Positions 1-5,357 are shown, counted from the first letter of the stretch. The stretch is DNA of 5,466 nucleotides from Bacteriovoracaceae bacterium (GCA_023146355.1 JAGLCH010000396.1:1-5466); one strand, 5' to 3'. A program made the numbers and translations. The notes: generated from the letters alone by a model not told the origin.

Positions 1-456
1 CATCCACATAGTGACCCCATTTTTTTCCAATATTAGCTCAATGCCACTATCTCCAAATGAATCCGCAACTATAAAAAGTTCAAGATTAAGTACTACAAAA
101 TAGAATCTTTTTGCATCATATACTCCCGCTAACAATTGAAATAGGGAGTCGGGATCATTTTCTTCACTGACATCAACAGCGAGGTTATGCCCAAACATTA
201 GTGCATCATAAAGCTGCTCAAATAGAGACCAGTTACGAGGAAAGTCCAATACCTTTTGATCGATACAGATGCGAAATGCTTGACTATCTCGCACATAGCG
301 CCCCATCCAAAAGGTTATGTACTTTTCTTTGAAATCATCTACTATTTTGGAGTTTGTTAAAAGCTCAATTTGTTGATTAGATATCTCTTCTCGGGTATCG
401 GCCACCTCAAAGGTTTCTCTCATAAGAATGTCGATAAGATTATCTTGCTTGCTCAT
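1..456 (-). CDS. Hypothetical protein, N-terminal 152 residues (cut by window edge)
   Basis: An open frame runs from an ATG at 456-454 to the left edge without a stop, giving 152 codons; the C-terminus is outside the window. I do not recognise a family. The protein starts MSKQDNLIDILMRETFEVAD, has no signal peptide or membrane segment, and looks like a soluble cytoplasmic protein with an acidic, helical N-terminal half and a more beta-like second half (the FYFVVLNLELFIVADSFG stretch near residues 118-135). An in-frame TAG lies 9-11 bases upstream of the ATG, so no longer start is possible. No Shine-Dalgarno sequence is visible at normal spacing; an 8-bp inverted repeat ends just before the start codon. 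It follows the lipoprotein gene at 964-518 after a 61-bp gap on the same strand, so it may be the third gene of that unit or have its own promoter. Coding status is well supported by the long open frame; function is unknown. Confidence 0.75.
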   Translation of the reverse strand, partial: MSKQDNLIDILMRETFEVADTREEISNQQIELLTNSKIVDDFKEKYITFWMGRYVRDSQAFRICIDQKVLDFPRNWSLFEQLYDALMFGHNLAVDVSEENDPDSLFQLLAGVYDAKRFYFVVLNLELFIVADSFGDSGIELILEKNGVTMWM

Positions 457-459
457 ATA

Positions 460-490
460 TAACTAATCGGTTCACCGACAAAATTAGTTA
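460..490. repeat. 8-bp inverted repeat (hairpin) between two minus-strand genes
   Basis: TAACTAAT at 460-467 is perfectly complementary to ATTAGTTA at 483-490. The interior can add a CGG/CCG pairing (468-470 with 475-477) around a 4-base loop, leaving a 5-base bulge. It sits between the stop of the lipoprotein gene (518) and the ATG at 456. In the minus-strand RNA it is followed by UAUAUAUG, not a run of U, so it is a poor intrinsic terminator. It could be an operator or a leader hairpin next to a start codon that lacks a ribosome binding site. Confidence 0.45.
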
Positions 491-517
491 AGTAAATTCT
501 GAGGTTAACAATCGCAA

Positions 518-964
518 CTATTCTGCTCGAACTTCAATAGGCACTTTTGAATCATAGAAAGTCTTAATATTATTGACGTCTGAAACTTTCCAAACACCTG
601 CAACGCTTGTGAGCTTGGCGACTTTTCGAATTTCAGCGCTATAGGACTTGGTGGCCTTGTTAGTGATGTCATACTTTAGAATATAGGTGATATAGCACTC
701 AATCTCTGTACATTTCTTAGTCAGAATGCGGAGACCTTTCTTGTGATATTTGGCAATATCAGTGAACTGAATAAACTCATCTTCTGTCATCACCTCGATG
801 CTCTGCTTAAGCTGCTCTGCAGTCATTTCAAGGAGCTTTGACTTCATCTGGTCTTTTTGGAAGCGATATCCTACATACTCGCGCAATACAGTCTCTGGAT
901 TATTTGGCTTCGAGCAAGAAAAGATTAATAGTGAAACCAAAGTTAGAGTAAAGAAGTATCTCAT
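518..964 (-). CDS. Small putative lipoprotein, possibly NTF2-like (DUF4878-type)
   Basis: This 148-residue protein begins with a short signal peptide (MRYFFTLTLVSLLIFSC) and Cys17 as the likely lipidated residue. The lipobox I-F-S-C is slightly unusual, with Phe at -2. The mature part opens with NPETVLREYVGYRFQKDQ and ends with a GVWKVSDVNN strand motif. This pattern, an N-terminal helix followed by a curved sheet ending in W-K-V, is typical of NTF2-like lipoproteins of the DUF4878 kind; I infer the fold from the pattern only. Cys84 and Cys90 (KKCTEIECY) could form a disulfide in the periplasm. The start is supported by GAGGGG (970-975) 5 bases upstream. The ATG overlaps the TGA of the PilZ-like gene as ATGA (961-964), implying translational coupling and a shared operon. 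No enzymatic residues can be identified; the role is unknown, perhaps binding a ligand or partner of the upstream membrane protein. Confidence 0.85.
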   Translation of the reverse strand: MRYFFTLTLVSLLIFSCSKPNNPETVLREYVGYRFQKDQMKSKLLEMTAEQLKQSIEVMTEDEFIQFTDIAKYHKKGLRILTKKCTEIECYITYILKYDITNKATKSYSAEIRKVAKLTSVAGVWKVSDVNNIKTFYDSKVPIEVRAE

Positions 965-1698
965 GTTAGCCCCTCAAAATATTGCGGTAGTAATCCGCGG
1001 TGACAAACGACGGTGAAAAAATCATTCCAGTTGTGTACTCGATGATCTCGTTCTGTATCATTTAAAAATTTTATACCAAATCCGCCTCCATATGAAGTTA
1101 TAACTTCACCATATTGCTCGAAAATAGTATTTTCATAATCTATAACTAGCTTAGCTTTCCCTCGGCATCTTCTAAGATTTTCTTCTACTGCAATAAAGCA
1201 GCTCCCCTCACCAACTTGGGTAATATATCCCCACCCATCCATTTCATTTCCAAAAAATATTTTTACCTTGAAGTCGAATGACGATTTGCGCCCCACGTCT
1301 TCAATGGAAAATCCTGGAGTATAAAGTGGCTCGGATAGCTCTACTAGCCAGAAAGCAAAAAAGTAGAAAGCGACAATGAGATACGCAAGGTTAAGTACCA
1401 AGATCAGCTTATCAAAACCATTAAAAAATACCGAAAATGAGTTCCATAGTATTAATGTTGAAAAAATAGGAACTAAAAACTTAGATAATTTTGACGCGCT
1501 TCGGATGGAAAGAAATGTTAAGAAAAAACAGGTCACTAGCGGCCCATTGCTTTTTAACAAGGTAAGCAGTGACTGCCAGTCTATCGCCGATGTCCCTCTT
1601 CCCATCGATGCGATAATATGTAGAAATAGAAGAGACAGTACCGAAAAAATCGATAGATTATTGATGATGGTACCTTTTTTATGGAGCTTTACTCCCAT
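961..1698 (-). CDS. Four-helix inner-membrane protein with degenerate PilZ-like C-terminal domain
   Basis: The protein has 245 residues. Hydrophobic segments near residues 14-33, 52-66, 73-93 and 97-119 suggest four membrane helices. The basic N-terminus (KLHKK) favours an N-in, C-in topology. Residues about 136-230 have the strand pattern of a PilZ domain: a first strand, then a turn-strand (GYITQVGEGSCFIA), a G-K-A-K-L-V-I strand, and a final G-E-V-I...GGGFGIKF element. PilZ domains bind c-di-GMP through RxxxR and (D/N)xSxxG. Here only Arg137 is present near the first motif, and the second reads Q161-V-G163-E-G-S166, so its three key positions are changed. The domain therefore probably does not bind c-di-GMP in the usual way. 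The ATG at 1698-1696 is preceded by AGGGGA at 5-base spacing. Its stop overlaps the start of the downstream lipoprotein gene. It is transcribed divergently from the ferredoxin gene. The PilZ assignment is by pattern and moderately sure; coding status is sure. Confidence 0.8.
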   Translation of the reverse strand: MGVKLHKKGTIINNLSIFSVLSLLFLHIIASMGRGTSAIDWQSLLTLLKSNGPLVTCFFLTFLSIRSASKLSKFLVPIFSTLILWNSFSVFFNGFDKLILVLNLAYLIVAFYFFAFWLVELSEPLYTPGFSIEDVGRKSSFDFKVKIFFGNEMDGWGYITQVGEGSCFIAVEENLRRCRGKAKLVIDYENTIFEQYGEVITSYGGGFGIKFLNDTERDHRVHNWNDFFTVVCHRGLLPQYFEGLT

Positions 1699-1708
1699 TT
1701 TTTCCCCT

Positions 1709-1737
1709 TTAACACTATGGCCTGATCACTATATAAT
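1709..1737 (+). promoter_or_regulatory. Strong sigma70-type promoter of the ferredoxin gene, probably giving a leaderless mRNA
   Basis: TTAACA (1709-1714, five of six consensus bases) and TATAAT (1732-1737, perfect) are spaced by exactly 17 bp. A start point about 7 bases downstream of the -10 falls at 1744, the A of the ferredoxin ATG. The only purine-rich motif, AGG at 1741-1743, touches the ATG and could not act as a Shine-Dalgarno site. The match to the sigma70 consensus is seen directly; use by this organism's housekeeping sigma factor is inferred. Confidence 0.65.
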
Positions 1738-1760
1738 AACAGGATGAAACCATATTTCAA
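1733..1760 (-). promoter_or_regulatory. Candidate sigma70-type promoter of the PilZ-like operon
   Basis: On the minus strand, TTGAAA (1760-1755) and TATTAT (1738-1733) are separated by 16 bp. Predicted transcription starts near 1726, giving a leader of about 28 bases that includes the AGGGGA ribosome binding site. The -35 lies inside the first codons of the ferredoxin gene, and the -10 overlaps the -10 of the ferredoxin promoter on the other strand. Confidence 0.5.
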
Positions 1761-1965
1761 AATTTCCTCTCGATGTATCGGATGTGACAGTTGTCGCCTC
1801 CTCTGTCCCAAAAATAGTATCATCAAAAATGGTGATGCTTACGAGATTGAGACTTGGAGCTGCAACCTTTGCCACATTTGTGCTGAGGTTTGCCCGGTAG
1901 ACTGTATCAAACTTGTTACATCTGAAGATGAGTCTAATAGCTATATAAAATCTACTGTCTTTTGA
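1744..1965 (+). CDS. 2[4Fe-4S] ferredoxin (clostridial type)
   Basis: This 73-residue protein is a small cytoplasmic electron carrier with two [4Fe-4S] clusters. The first binding motif is C11-x2-C14-x2-C17-x3-C21-P and the second is C40-x2-C43-x2-C46-x3-C50-P. The 18-residue gap between C21 and C40 matches the short bacterial (clostridial-type) ferredoxins, in which the last Cys of each motif binds the opposite cluster. An additional Cys54 follows CPVD and is not a standard ligand. About 20 residues beyond the second motif form a polar acidic tail. No partner oxidoreductase is adjacent, so the redox partner cannot be named. It is the only plus-strand gene here, with its own promoter directly against the ATG. 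Its 3' end overlaps the convergent nucleotidyltransferase gene by 25 bp. The start is the only plausible one, because the first cluster motif begins at residue 11. Confidence 0.93.
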   Translation: MKPYFKISSRCIGCDSCRLLCPKNSIIKNGDAYEIETWSCNLCHICAEVCPVDCIKLVTSEDESNSYIKSTVF

Positions 1966-2849
1966 TAGTAGATCCCCTTCTTTTCTATTCGTACGGGGCC
2001 ATCAAATATTATTGCCTGAACGTCACTCATTTCATCCATCACGACTTCACTTAAATTTATTATGCCATTTGTGGCATTGTATCCATTTCCATGATTCTTT
2101 TCAGATACGATCGAATTAGATCTCACCATAAAATGATAGAATTTAGAATTTTTCTGGGAAAGTAACTTGAAACTACTTTCCCAGTATCTTTCCACTGTTC
2201 CAAAGTCCCAATATTCGTAACTCTCGGGGAGAAGCATATTTATTTTTCGTGATTTAAAATCTGCGACTGAATTGAAAAATGCTTGTGCTCCTACTCTAGG
2301 AGTAAGCTTATCCAGTGCAACGAGACCAACACCGGAATATGTATTATAACTATGGCCACTTACACTTGGAGGTGCAATTTCTGTGAGCGTACTCCCCTCT
2401 AGTATCGTTTCCCGATAACCCTTACCGGAAGGAACGGTTATTCCAAAGAGGACAACATCGGAGATTGATAGTTCGTCTAATCCGCGTGAATAAAAATTCT
2501 CATCAAAGCAAAGAAACTGGTCGCCATTGAGGATCAGTAGGTTTCCTTTGTACTGAACATCTTCACTTGCTGCTAAATTATATATGGCACCACCAATATC
2601 TAGAAGTTCCTTTTCATAGATAGGAGTGACGCTAAGATTGCGCTTATTTATAAATTCTTGAATTGAATCAGAGAGATGGTGAGTATTGATAAATATATTA
2701 GAAATACCTAACGACTTTGCAAAATCGATCTGCAACTCAAGTAATGTCTTTTCAAATACTGGCCATAATATCTTTGGGAGTACTTTGCCAATATCTCCCA
2801 TACGTGTGCCCAATCCTGCAGCAAGAATGAGGCAGTGATCAATTTGCAT
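1941..2849 (-). CDS. murU-like: MurU-like sugar-1-phosphate nucleotidyltransferase with C-terminal extension
   Basis: Enzymes of this family transfer a nucleotide to a sugar 1-phosphate; MurU makes UDP-MurNAc from MurNAc-1-phosphate and UTP in peptidoglycan recycling. Counting from the chosen ATG (302 residues), the signature is L9-A-A-G-L-G-T-R-M17, with Lys26 in the LPKILWPV segment. E79...LLDIGGAI contacts the nucleotide or sugar. N108-G-D110 and W214-D215-F-G-T218 carry the two metal-binding Asp residues, and Y171-S-G173 matches the sugar-site turn. The core ends near residue 225. MurU is about 220-240 residues long, so roughly 75 residues are extra; their end (VQAIIFDGPVRIEKKGIYY) resembles a single left-handed beta-helix coil as in GDP-mannose or glucose-1-phosphate enzymes. 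Substrate is therefore inferred mainly from the adjacent AmgK-like kinase. I start at 2849 (ATG, AGGA 6 bases upstream, 11-bp overlap with the kinase) and not at a GTG at 2882. A mannose-1-phosphate or other sugar substrate remains possible. Confidence 0.88.
   Translation of the reverse strand: MQIDHCLILAAGLGTRMGDIGKVLPKILWPVFEKTLLELQIDFAKSLGISNIFINTHHLSDSIQEFINKRNLSVTPIYEKELLDIGGAIYNLAASEDVQYKGNLLILNGDQFLCFDENFYSRGLDELSISDVVLFGITVPSGKGYRETILEGSTLTEIAPPSVSGHSYNTYSGVGLVALDKLTPRVGAQAFFNSVADFKSRKINMLLPESYEYWDFGTVERYWESSFKLLSQKNSKFYHFMVRSNSIVSEKNHGNGYNATNGIINLSEVVMDEMSDVQAIIFDGPVRIEKKGIYYQKTVDFI
1950..1973. terminator. Terminator-like hairpin inside the convergent gene overlap
   Basis: Bases 1950-1959 pair with 1964-1973 around a TTTT loop, giving a 10-bp stem with one G-U pair in the plus-strand RNA. 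On the plus strand it is followed by CCCCTTCTTTTCT, a pyrimidine-rich but imperfect U tract. On the minus strand the G-U becomes an A-C mismatch, but the stem is followed by TTTTATAT. Both stop codons (TGA 1963-1965 on plus; TAG 1943-1941 on minus) lie in or beside it. It probably ends transcription of both convergent units, though the AT-rich stem makes it a moderate terminator. Confidence 0.55.
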
Positions 2850-3873
2850 AGTAGATCCTAGAGAGTGTTTTTCTAAGCTCACTATACTCTTTATGCTTCA
2901 GCAGGATTGTGCGCAGTTTTTCAATGCCATATCCAATATACTTCACATAGCGAACATCTTCACGACCTGCATATATAAATCCGAAACTTCCAATGGCCTT
3001 AAAAATACGCTGCATGGCCATCAGGTCATAAAAATATAGGAACCGTTTATAATTATTTTCAAAATTCTCACGGCACTTACAGTTATCCCAGTAATAGCGT
3101 TTTATTATTTCTACGTTATTGCGATCAAGTTCGTAGTAACAGTCCTCAACTAACGAAACGAGGTCATACTGTGGGATTCCCATTCGAGCATCTTGAAAAT
3201 CGATTACTATCTGCTCGTTATTTTTTATCATAATATTGCGAGAGTGATAATCACGATGAGTTAATACGCGATGCTGCCCTTCAATATTTCTACAAATATC
3301 TAAAAAGCCAGAAACAATTGTGGCCTCATCATTCAGGGTTATGTCCTTACCAAGAAATCGTTTAATGAAAAACTTTATTGAGAATAGAACTTCACTCATT
3401 AGCTTTTCTTCGTCAAAAGCAAGCTTTGTAAATATCTCTTGCGAATATTTTTTCGGGTCGATTGCGTGAATTTTTAAAAGTTCATCAACTGATTGTTTGT
3501 ATAATTCAAGCTCATCGTCTACGGTTTCAACTTCCGCCAAGCGATGTAGTAGCGTAATATCGCCGAGGTCTTCTTCAAGCAAGTACCCTTTCTCCAAAAT
3601 ACTATCGTGAATAATGGGCACCCTGACAAAATTATCAGCTAGTGCCTTGTGAACTTGGATAAAGGGGGAAGTGCTACTATCATTTAAAATAGGGTCTGTA
3701 AGACATACTACGTAATCATCATGATTAGTTTCTACCCTGTAGTAACGACGAGTAGATGCATCACCAGTAAGCTTTTCGACCTCAGTTAGAGCACAGTTTG
3801 GTATTTTACTTTTACCTAATGTCTTTTTAAAAAGTGATTCAACAAAGAATTGTTCTGCTTGTTCCGGCTTCAT
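2839..3873 (-). CDS. amgK-like: AmgK-like amino-sugar kinase (aminoglycoside phosphotransferase fold)
   Basis: AmgK phosphorylates MurNAc and GlcNAc at the anomeric carbon in the cytoplasm, feeding MurU. The 344-residue length is right for the family. Motifs in order: a glycine-rich loop G37-D-A-S-T-R-R-Y-Y-R46, very like the GDASxRRYxR of AmgK proteins; L99-E-E-D-L-G-D105 in the hinge region; the catalytic loop H206-R-D208-Y-H-S-R-N213 with Asp208 as the likely base; and D225-F-Q-D228 for metal binding, followed by ARMGIPQYDLVSL. All core catalytic residues are intact. The C-terminal half is helical and basic-aromatic, as expected for the sugar-binding lobe. The ATG overlaps the TGA of the upstream lipoprotein gene as ATGA (3870-3873), with GGAG 6 bases upstream. 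Its own stop overlaps the nucleotidyltransferase start by 11 bp. The pair order kinase-nucleotidyltransferase matches amgK-murU of Pseudomonas. Alternatives are a choline- or aminoglycoside-type kinase, but the glycine-loop motif and partner argue for AmgK. Confidence 0.9.
   Translation of the reverse strand: MKPEQAEQFFVESLFKKTLGKSKIPNCALTEVEKLTGDASTRRYYRVETNHDDYVVCLTDPILNDSSTSPFIQVHKALADNFVRVPIIHDSILEKGYLLEEDLGDITLLHRLAEVETVDDELELYKQSVDELLKIHAIDPKKYSQEIFTKLAFDEEKLMSEVLFSIKFFIKRFLGKDITLNDEATIVSGFLDICRNIEGQHRVLTHRDYHSRNIMIKNNEQIVIDFQDARMGIPQYDLVSLVEDCYYELDRNNVEIIKRYYWDNCKCRENFENNYKRFLYFYDLMAMQRIFKAIGSFGFIYAGREDVRYVKYIGYGIEKLRTILLKHKEYSELRKTLSRIYYAN
2856..2859 (-). promoter_or_regulatory. Ribosome binding site that decides the nucleotidyltransferase start
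   Basis: AGGA on the minus strand lies 6 bases before the ATG at 2849-2847. The alternative GTG at 2882-2880 would add 11 residues (SLEKHSLGST region) ahead of the nucleotide-binding strand and has only a weak GAG upstream. The family usually begins a few residues before LILAAG, which agrees with the ATG. Confidence 0.65.
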
Positions 3874-4664
3874 CGCCTACTCCGTCTCTTGACCTCATTG
3901 ATAAACTGATAAAACGATTCCGATGATTGGGACTCATCTGAATCATCAAAAAGATCAGTTTCTTTATCTTTTAAAAGAAAGCTCTTAATTAAAAATTCCT
4001 CTCTAGAAATACCTCTGGCATCACCGTACTGCAGAGTAAAGTCCAGGGCATTTTTATTTTGAGTTTGTATCCACAGCATAAAAGCATAAGAGTCAAACCC
4101 TGCTCTCTCTAGAGCATAAAAAGTCCACTTGTCCACTTCAACACGCACTTCCAGTGGAATTCTGGTGAGAGAAATAATTCTCTCTGTGGGCAAATAGCCA
4201 ATAGGTACAAATCGCTTTTTAGGATAGAGATTGTGGTGTGTTTTCACAATTTCGTAAGTGATGGCAGCACTGAGTACGTCCTCATGACGAATATATTTTT
4301 TTATGAGAGCTGTAGAAATAAAAAATTGTGCCTTGGGTAGTGAAAATAAAAATGGAGTACTGTCATCAATCAAATAAAAGACTGACTTAAAATTTTTTTT
4401 TAGCAGCAATTCATTATTGAGAACAACACGATTGTAAATATTCTCGAGATACTTATTTGACCTCTTTGAAAGTTTGATCTGAGAGATGCCAGAGGTATTT
4501 AAAAAATCATTACCAACGCCCCCAAGATGATCAATATAGTCATCATCCTCCATCTGGGAGTAACTGCCAAAGATTTCATCTGTACTGGGTTCAAAAAAAG
4601 AATCAACGGAAATGTATCCGCAGGAGCTCAAAATGAATAGTAGTAGTATTGGTAAATATTTCAT
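3870..4664 (-). CDS. Lipoprotein resembling an M48 metalloprotease without the HExxH zinc site
   Basis: From the ATG at 4664 the product has 264 residues: a signal peptide with a perfect lipobox L-S-S-C15, an acidic linker (residues about 25-57), then a domain similar to M48 (BepA/LoiP-like) envelope peptidases. The supporting pattern is a strand plus SLP turn (FLFSLPKAQFFISTALI, 105-121, like the NAFALPGGxIxxxxGLL of M48), then EDVLSAAITYE (128-138, like DELAxVLxHE), and E176-V-D-K...LERAGFD191 (like EADRxxxxxLxRAGYD). The HExxH motif itself reads Y137-E-I-V-K141, so both zinc-binding His are lost while Glu138 and the third-ligand Glu176 are retained. It is probably a non-catalytic homologue with a binding or chaperone role in the envelope. 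The C-terminus is very charged (acidic, then KRRSRR). I reject a TTG start at 4700 because the lipobox fits the ATG; no clear ribosome binding site is seen. It overlaps the kinase gene by 4 bp. M48 kinship is by pattern, not by search. Confidence 0.8.
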   Translation of the reverse strand: MKYLPILLLFILSSCGYISVDSFFEPSTDEIFGSYSQMEDDDYIDHLGGVGNDFLNTSGISQIKLSKRSNKYLENIYNRVVLNNELLLKKNFKSVFYLIDDSTPFLFSLPKAQFFISTALIKKYIRHEDVLSAAITYEIVKTHHNLYPKKRFVPIGYLPTERIISLTRIPLEVRVEVDKWTFYALERAGFDSYAFMLWIQTQNKNALDFTLQYGDARGISREEFLIKSFLLKDKETDLFDDSDESQSSESFYQFINEVKRRSRR

Positions 4665-4678
4665 CAGCACAAATACAA

Positions 4679-4699
4679 AGGGCCCAATATCTGGGCCCA
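4679..4699 (-). terminator. Intrinsic terminator or leader hairpin between the LysM and M48-like genes
   Basis: On the minus strand GGGCCCA (4698-4692) pairs with TGGGCCC (4686-4680) around a 5-base GATAT loop, followed by TTTGTATTTG. A 7-bp GC-rich stem plus T-rich tail 24 bases after the LysM stop is a plausible intrinsic terminator. It lies only 16 bases before the next ATG, so the downstream operon needs either read-through or a promoter overlapping this region. Confidence 0.6.
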
Positions 4700-4709
4700 A
4701 ACATCTAAA

Positions 4710-4737
4710 TTTATAAGTTAATTAGAAGCTTTCAGAA
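4710..4737 (-). promoter_or_regulatory. Weak candidate promoter for the M48-like/amgK/murU operon
   Basis: On the minus strand TATAAA (4715-4710) lies 16 bp after TTCTGA, a poor -35 (three of six bases). Start of transcription would be near 4703, just before the GGGCCC hairpin, placing that hairpin at the 5' end of the mRNA. This is a guess from one reasonable -10 box in an AT-rich stretch. Confidence 0.25.
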
Positions 4738-5357
4738 GCAATATCTCTATCACCAATATAATACAGGGTAAAACCAGCAAAAATCAAATTTGGGTTTTTA
4801 ATCAAGGGACGGTTATTATCATAGATTTCACGCCACCTTTTTTCCTGTCCATATACATCTGCTGAAATCAGTCCTAGTGTTTGGCCTTGGCGAATTAAGT
4901 ACGGAGTTCCTTTTGGATTCCACTCGAATTTCACTGCTGGTGGAGTATACTTTAAAACTTGACCTATCGCTAGACGTCCATTCATCCCTGGGTTCATCTG
5001 TGCTAGCATTTTCCACTTGCCATAGTCTCCGTAGATCTTAAAAGCGATATACATTAAAGTATCATTTTTTTCTACAGTGTACTGCCCGATATCAGCAATC
5101 TCAGTTGATTCAGTGGCCTCTGCAATGGCCACAACCTCATCCACTGGAGATTCTCCCTCAAGCTGTGATTCTTCCACTAGCTGAGACTCTTCTTCTGCTA
5201 CATTCTCAAGCTCATCTTGATCTGCATCAACTATAAAATCTGTGCTTTCTGCTGTATCAGAAAGCTCATCTGTAACTTCATCATTTTTTGATGTGTTAGA
5301 ACATGATACTAATGAGAACAGAACTGACAATACAATCAACCATCTAAACATTTTCAT
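4722..5357 (-). CDS. Lipoprotein with acidic linker and two LysM domains
   Basis: The product has 211 residues: signal peptide MKMFRWLIVLSVLFSLVSC with an L-V-S-C19 lipobox, an acidic low-complexity linker (about 22-90, with the tandem EESQL at 56-60 and 62-66), then two LysM domains. LysM 1 spans about 92-138 (YTVEKNDTLMYIAFKIYGD...AIGQVLKY). LysM 2 spans about 152-201 (YLIRQGQTLGLISADVYGQ...IFAGFTLYYI). LysM domains bind N-acetylglucosamine-containing peptidoglycan, so the protein probably links the outer membrane to the cell wall, with the linker spanning the periplasm. The YGxxxxWxxI/L signature in both is the form common in bacterial LysM lipoproteins and BON-LysM proteins. No catalytic domain is present. 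The residue after Cys is Ser, not Asp, consistent with outer-membrane sorting by the E. coli rule. GAGG (5365-5368) lies 7 bases before the ATG at 5357, which supports this start over the Met3 codon. A terminator-like hairpin follows the stop. Confidence 0.93.
   Translation of the reverse strand: MKMFRWLIVLSVLFSLVSCSNTSKNDEVTDELSDTAESTDFIVDADQDELENVAEEESQLVEESQLEGESPVDEVVAIAEATESTEIADIGQYTVEKNDTLMYIAFKIYGDYGKWKMLAQMNPGMNGRLAIGQVLKYTPPAVKFEWNPKGTPYLIRQGQTLGLISADVYGQEKRWREIYDNNRPLIKNPNLIFAGFTLYYIGDRDIASESF

Noticed and set aside
798..1016. Open frame of 72 codons on the plus strand across the PilZ-like/lipoprotein junction.
   Set aside because: It is antisense to two well-supported genes and shows no start signal or family pattern.
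1376..1747. Open frame of 123 codons on the plus strand, antisense to the PilZ-like gene and ending over the ferredoxin ATG.
   Set aside because: No ribosome binding site or recognisable protein pattern; the minus-strand frame has clear membrane helices, a good ribosome binding site and an operon overlap, so this is a shadow.
2850..2882. GTG start adding 11 residues to the nucleotidyltransferase.
   Set aside because: The ATG at 2849 has AGGA at 6-base spacing and places the nucleotide-binding strand where the family normally has it.
4665..4700. TTG start adding 12 residues to the M48-like lipoprotein.
   Set aside because: It would place the terminator hairpin inside the coding region and give a poor signal peptide; the ATG at 4664 directly yields a basic start, hydrophobic core and lipobox.
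4828..5016. Open frame of 62 codons on the minus strand inside the LysM gene.
   Set aside because: It lies in another frame of the LysM domains, which are unmistakable in the main frame; composition is that of a shadow.
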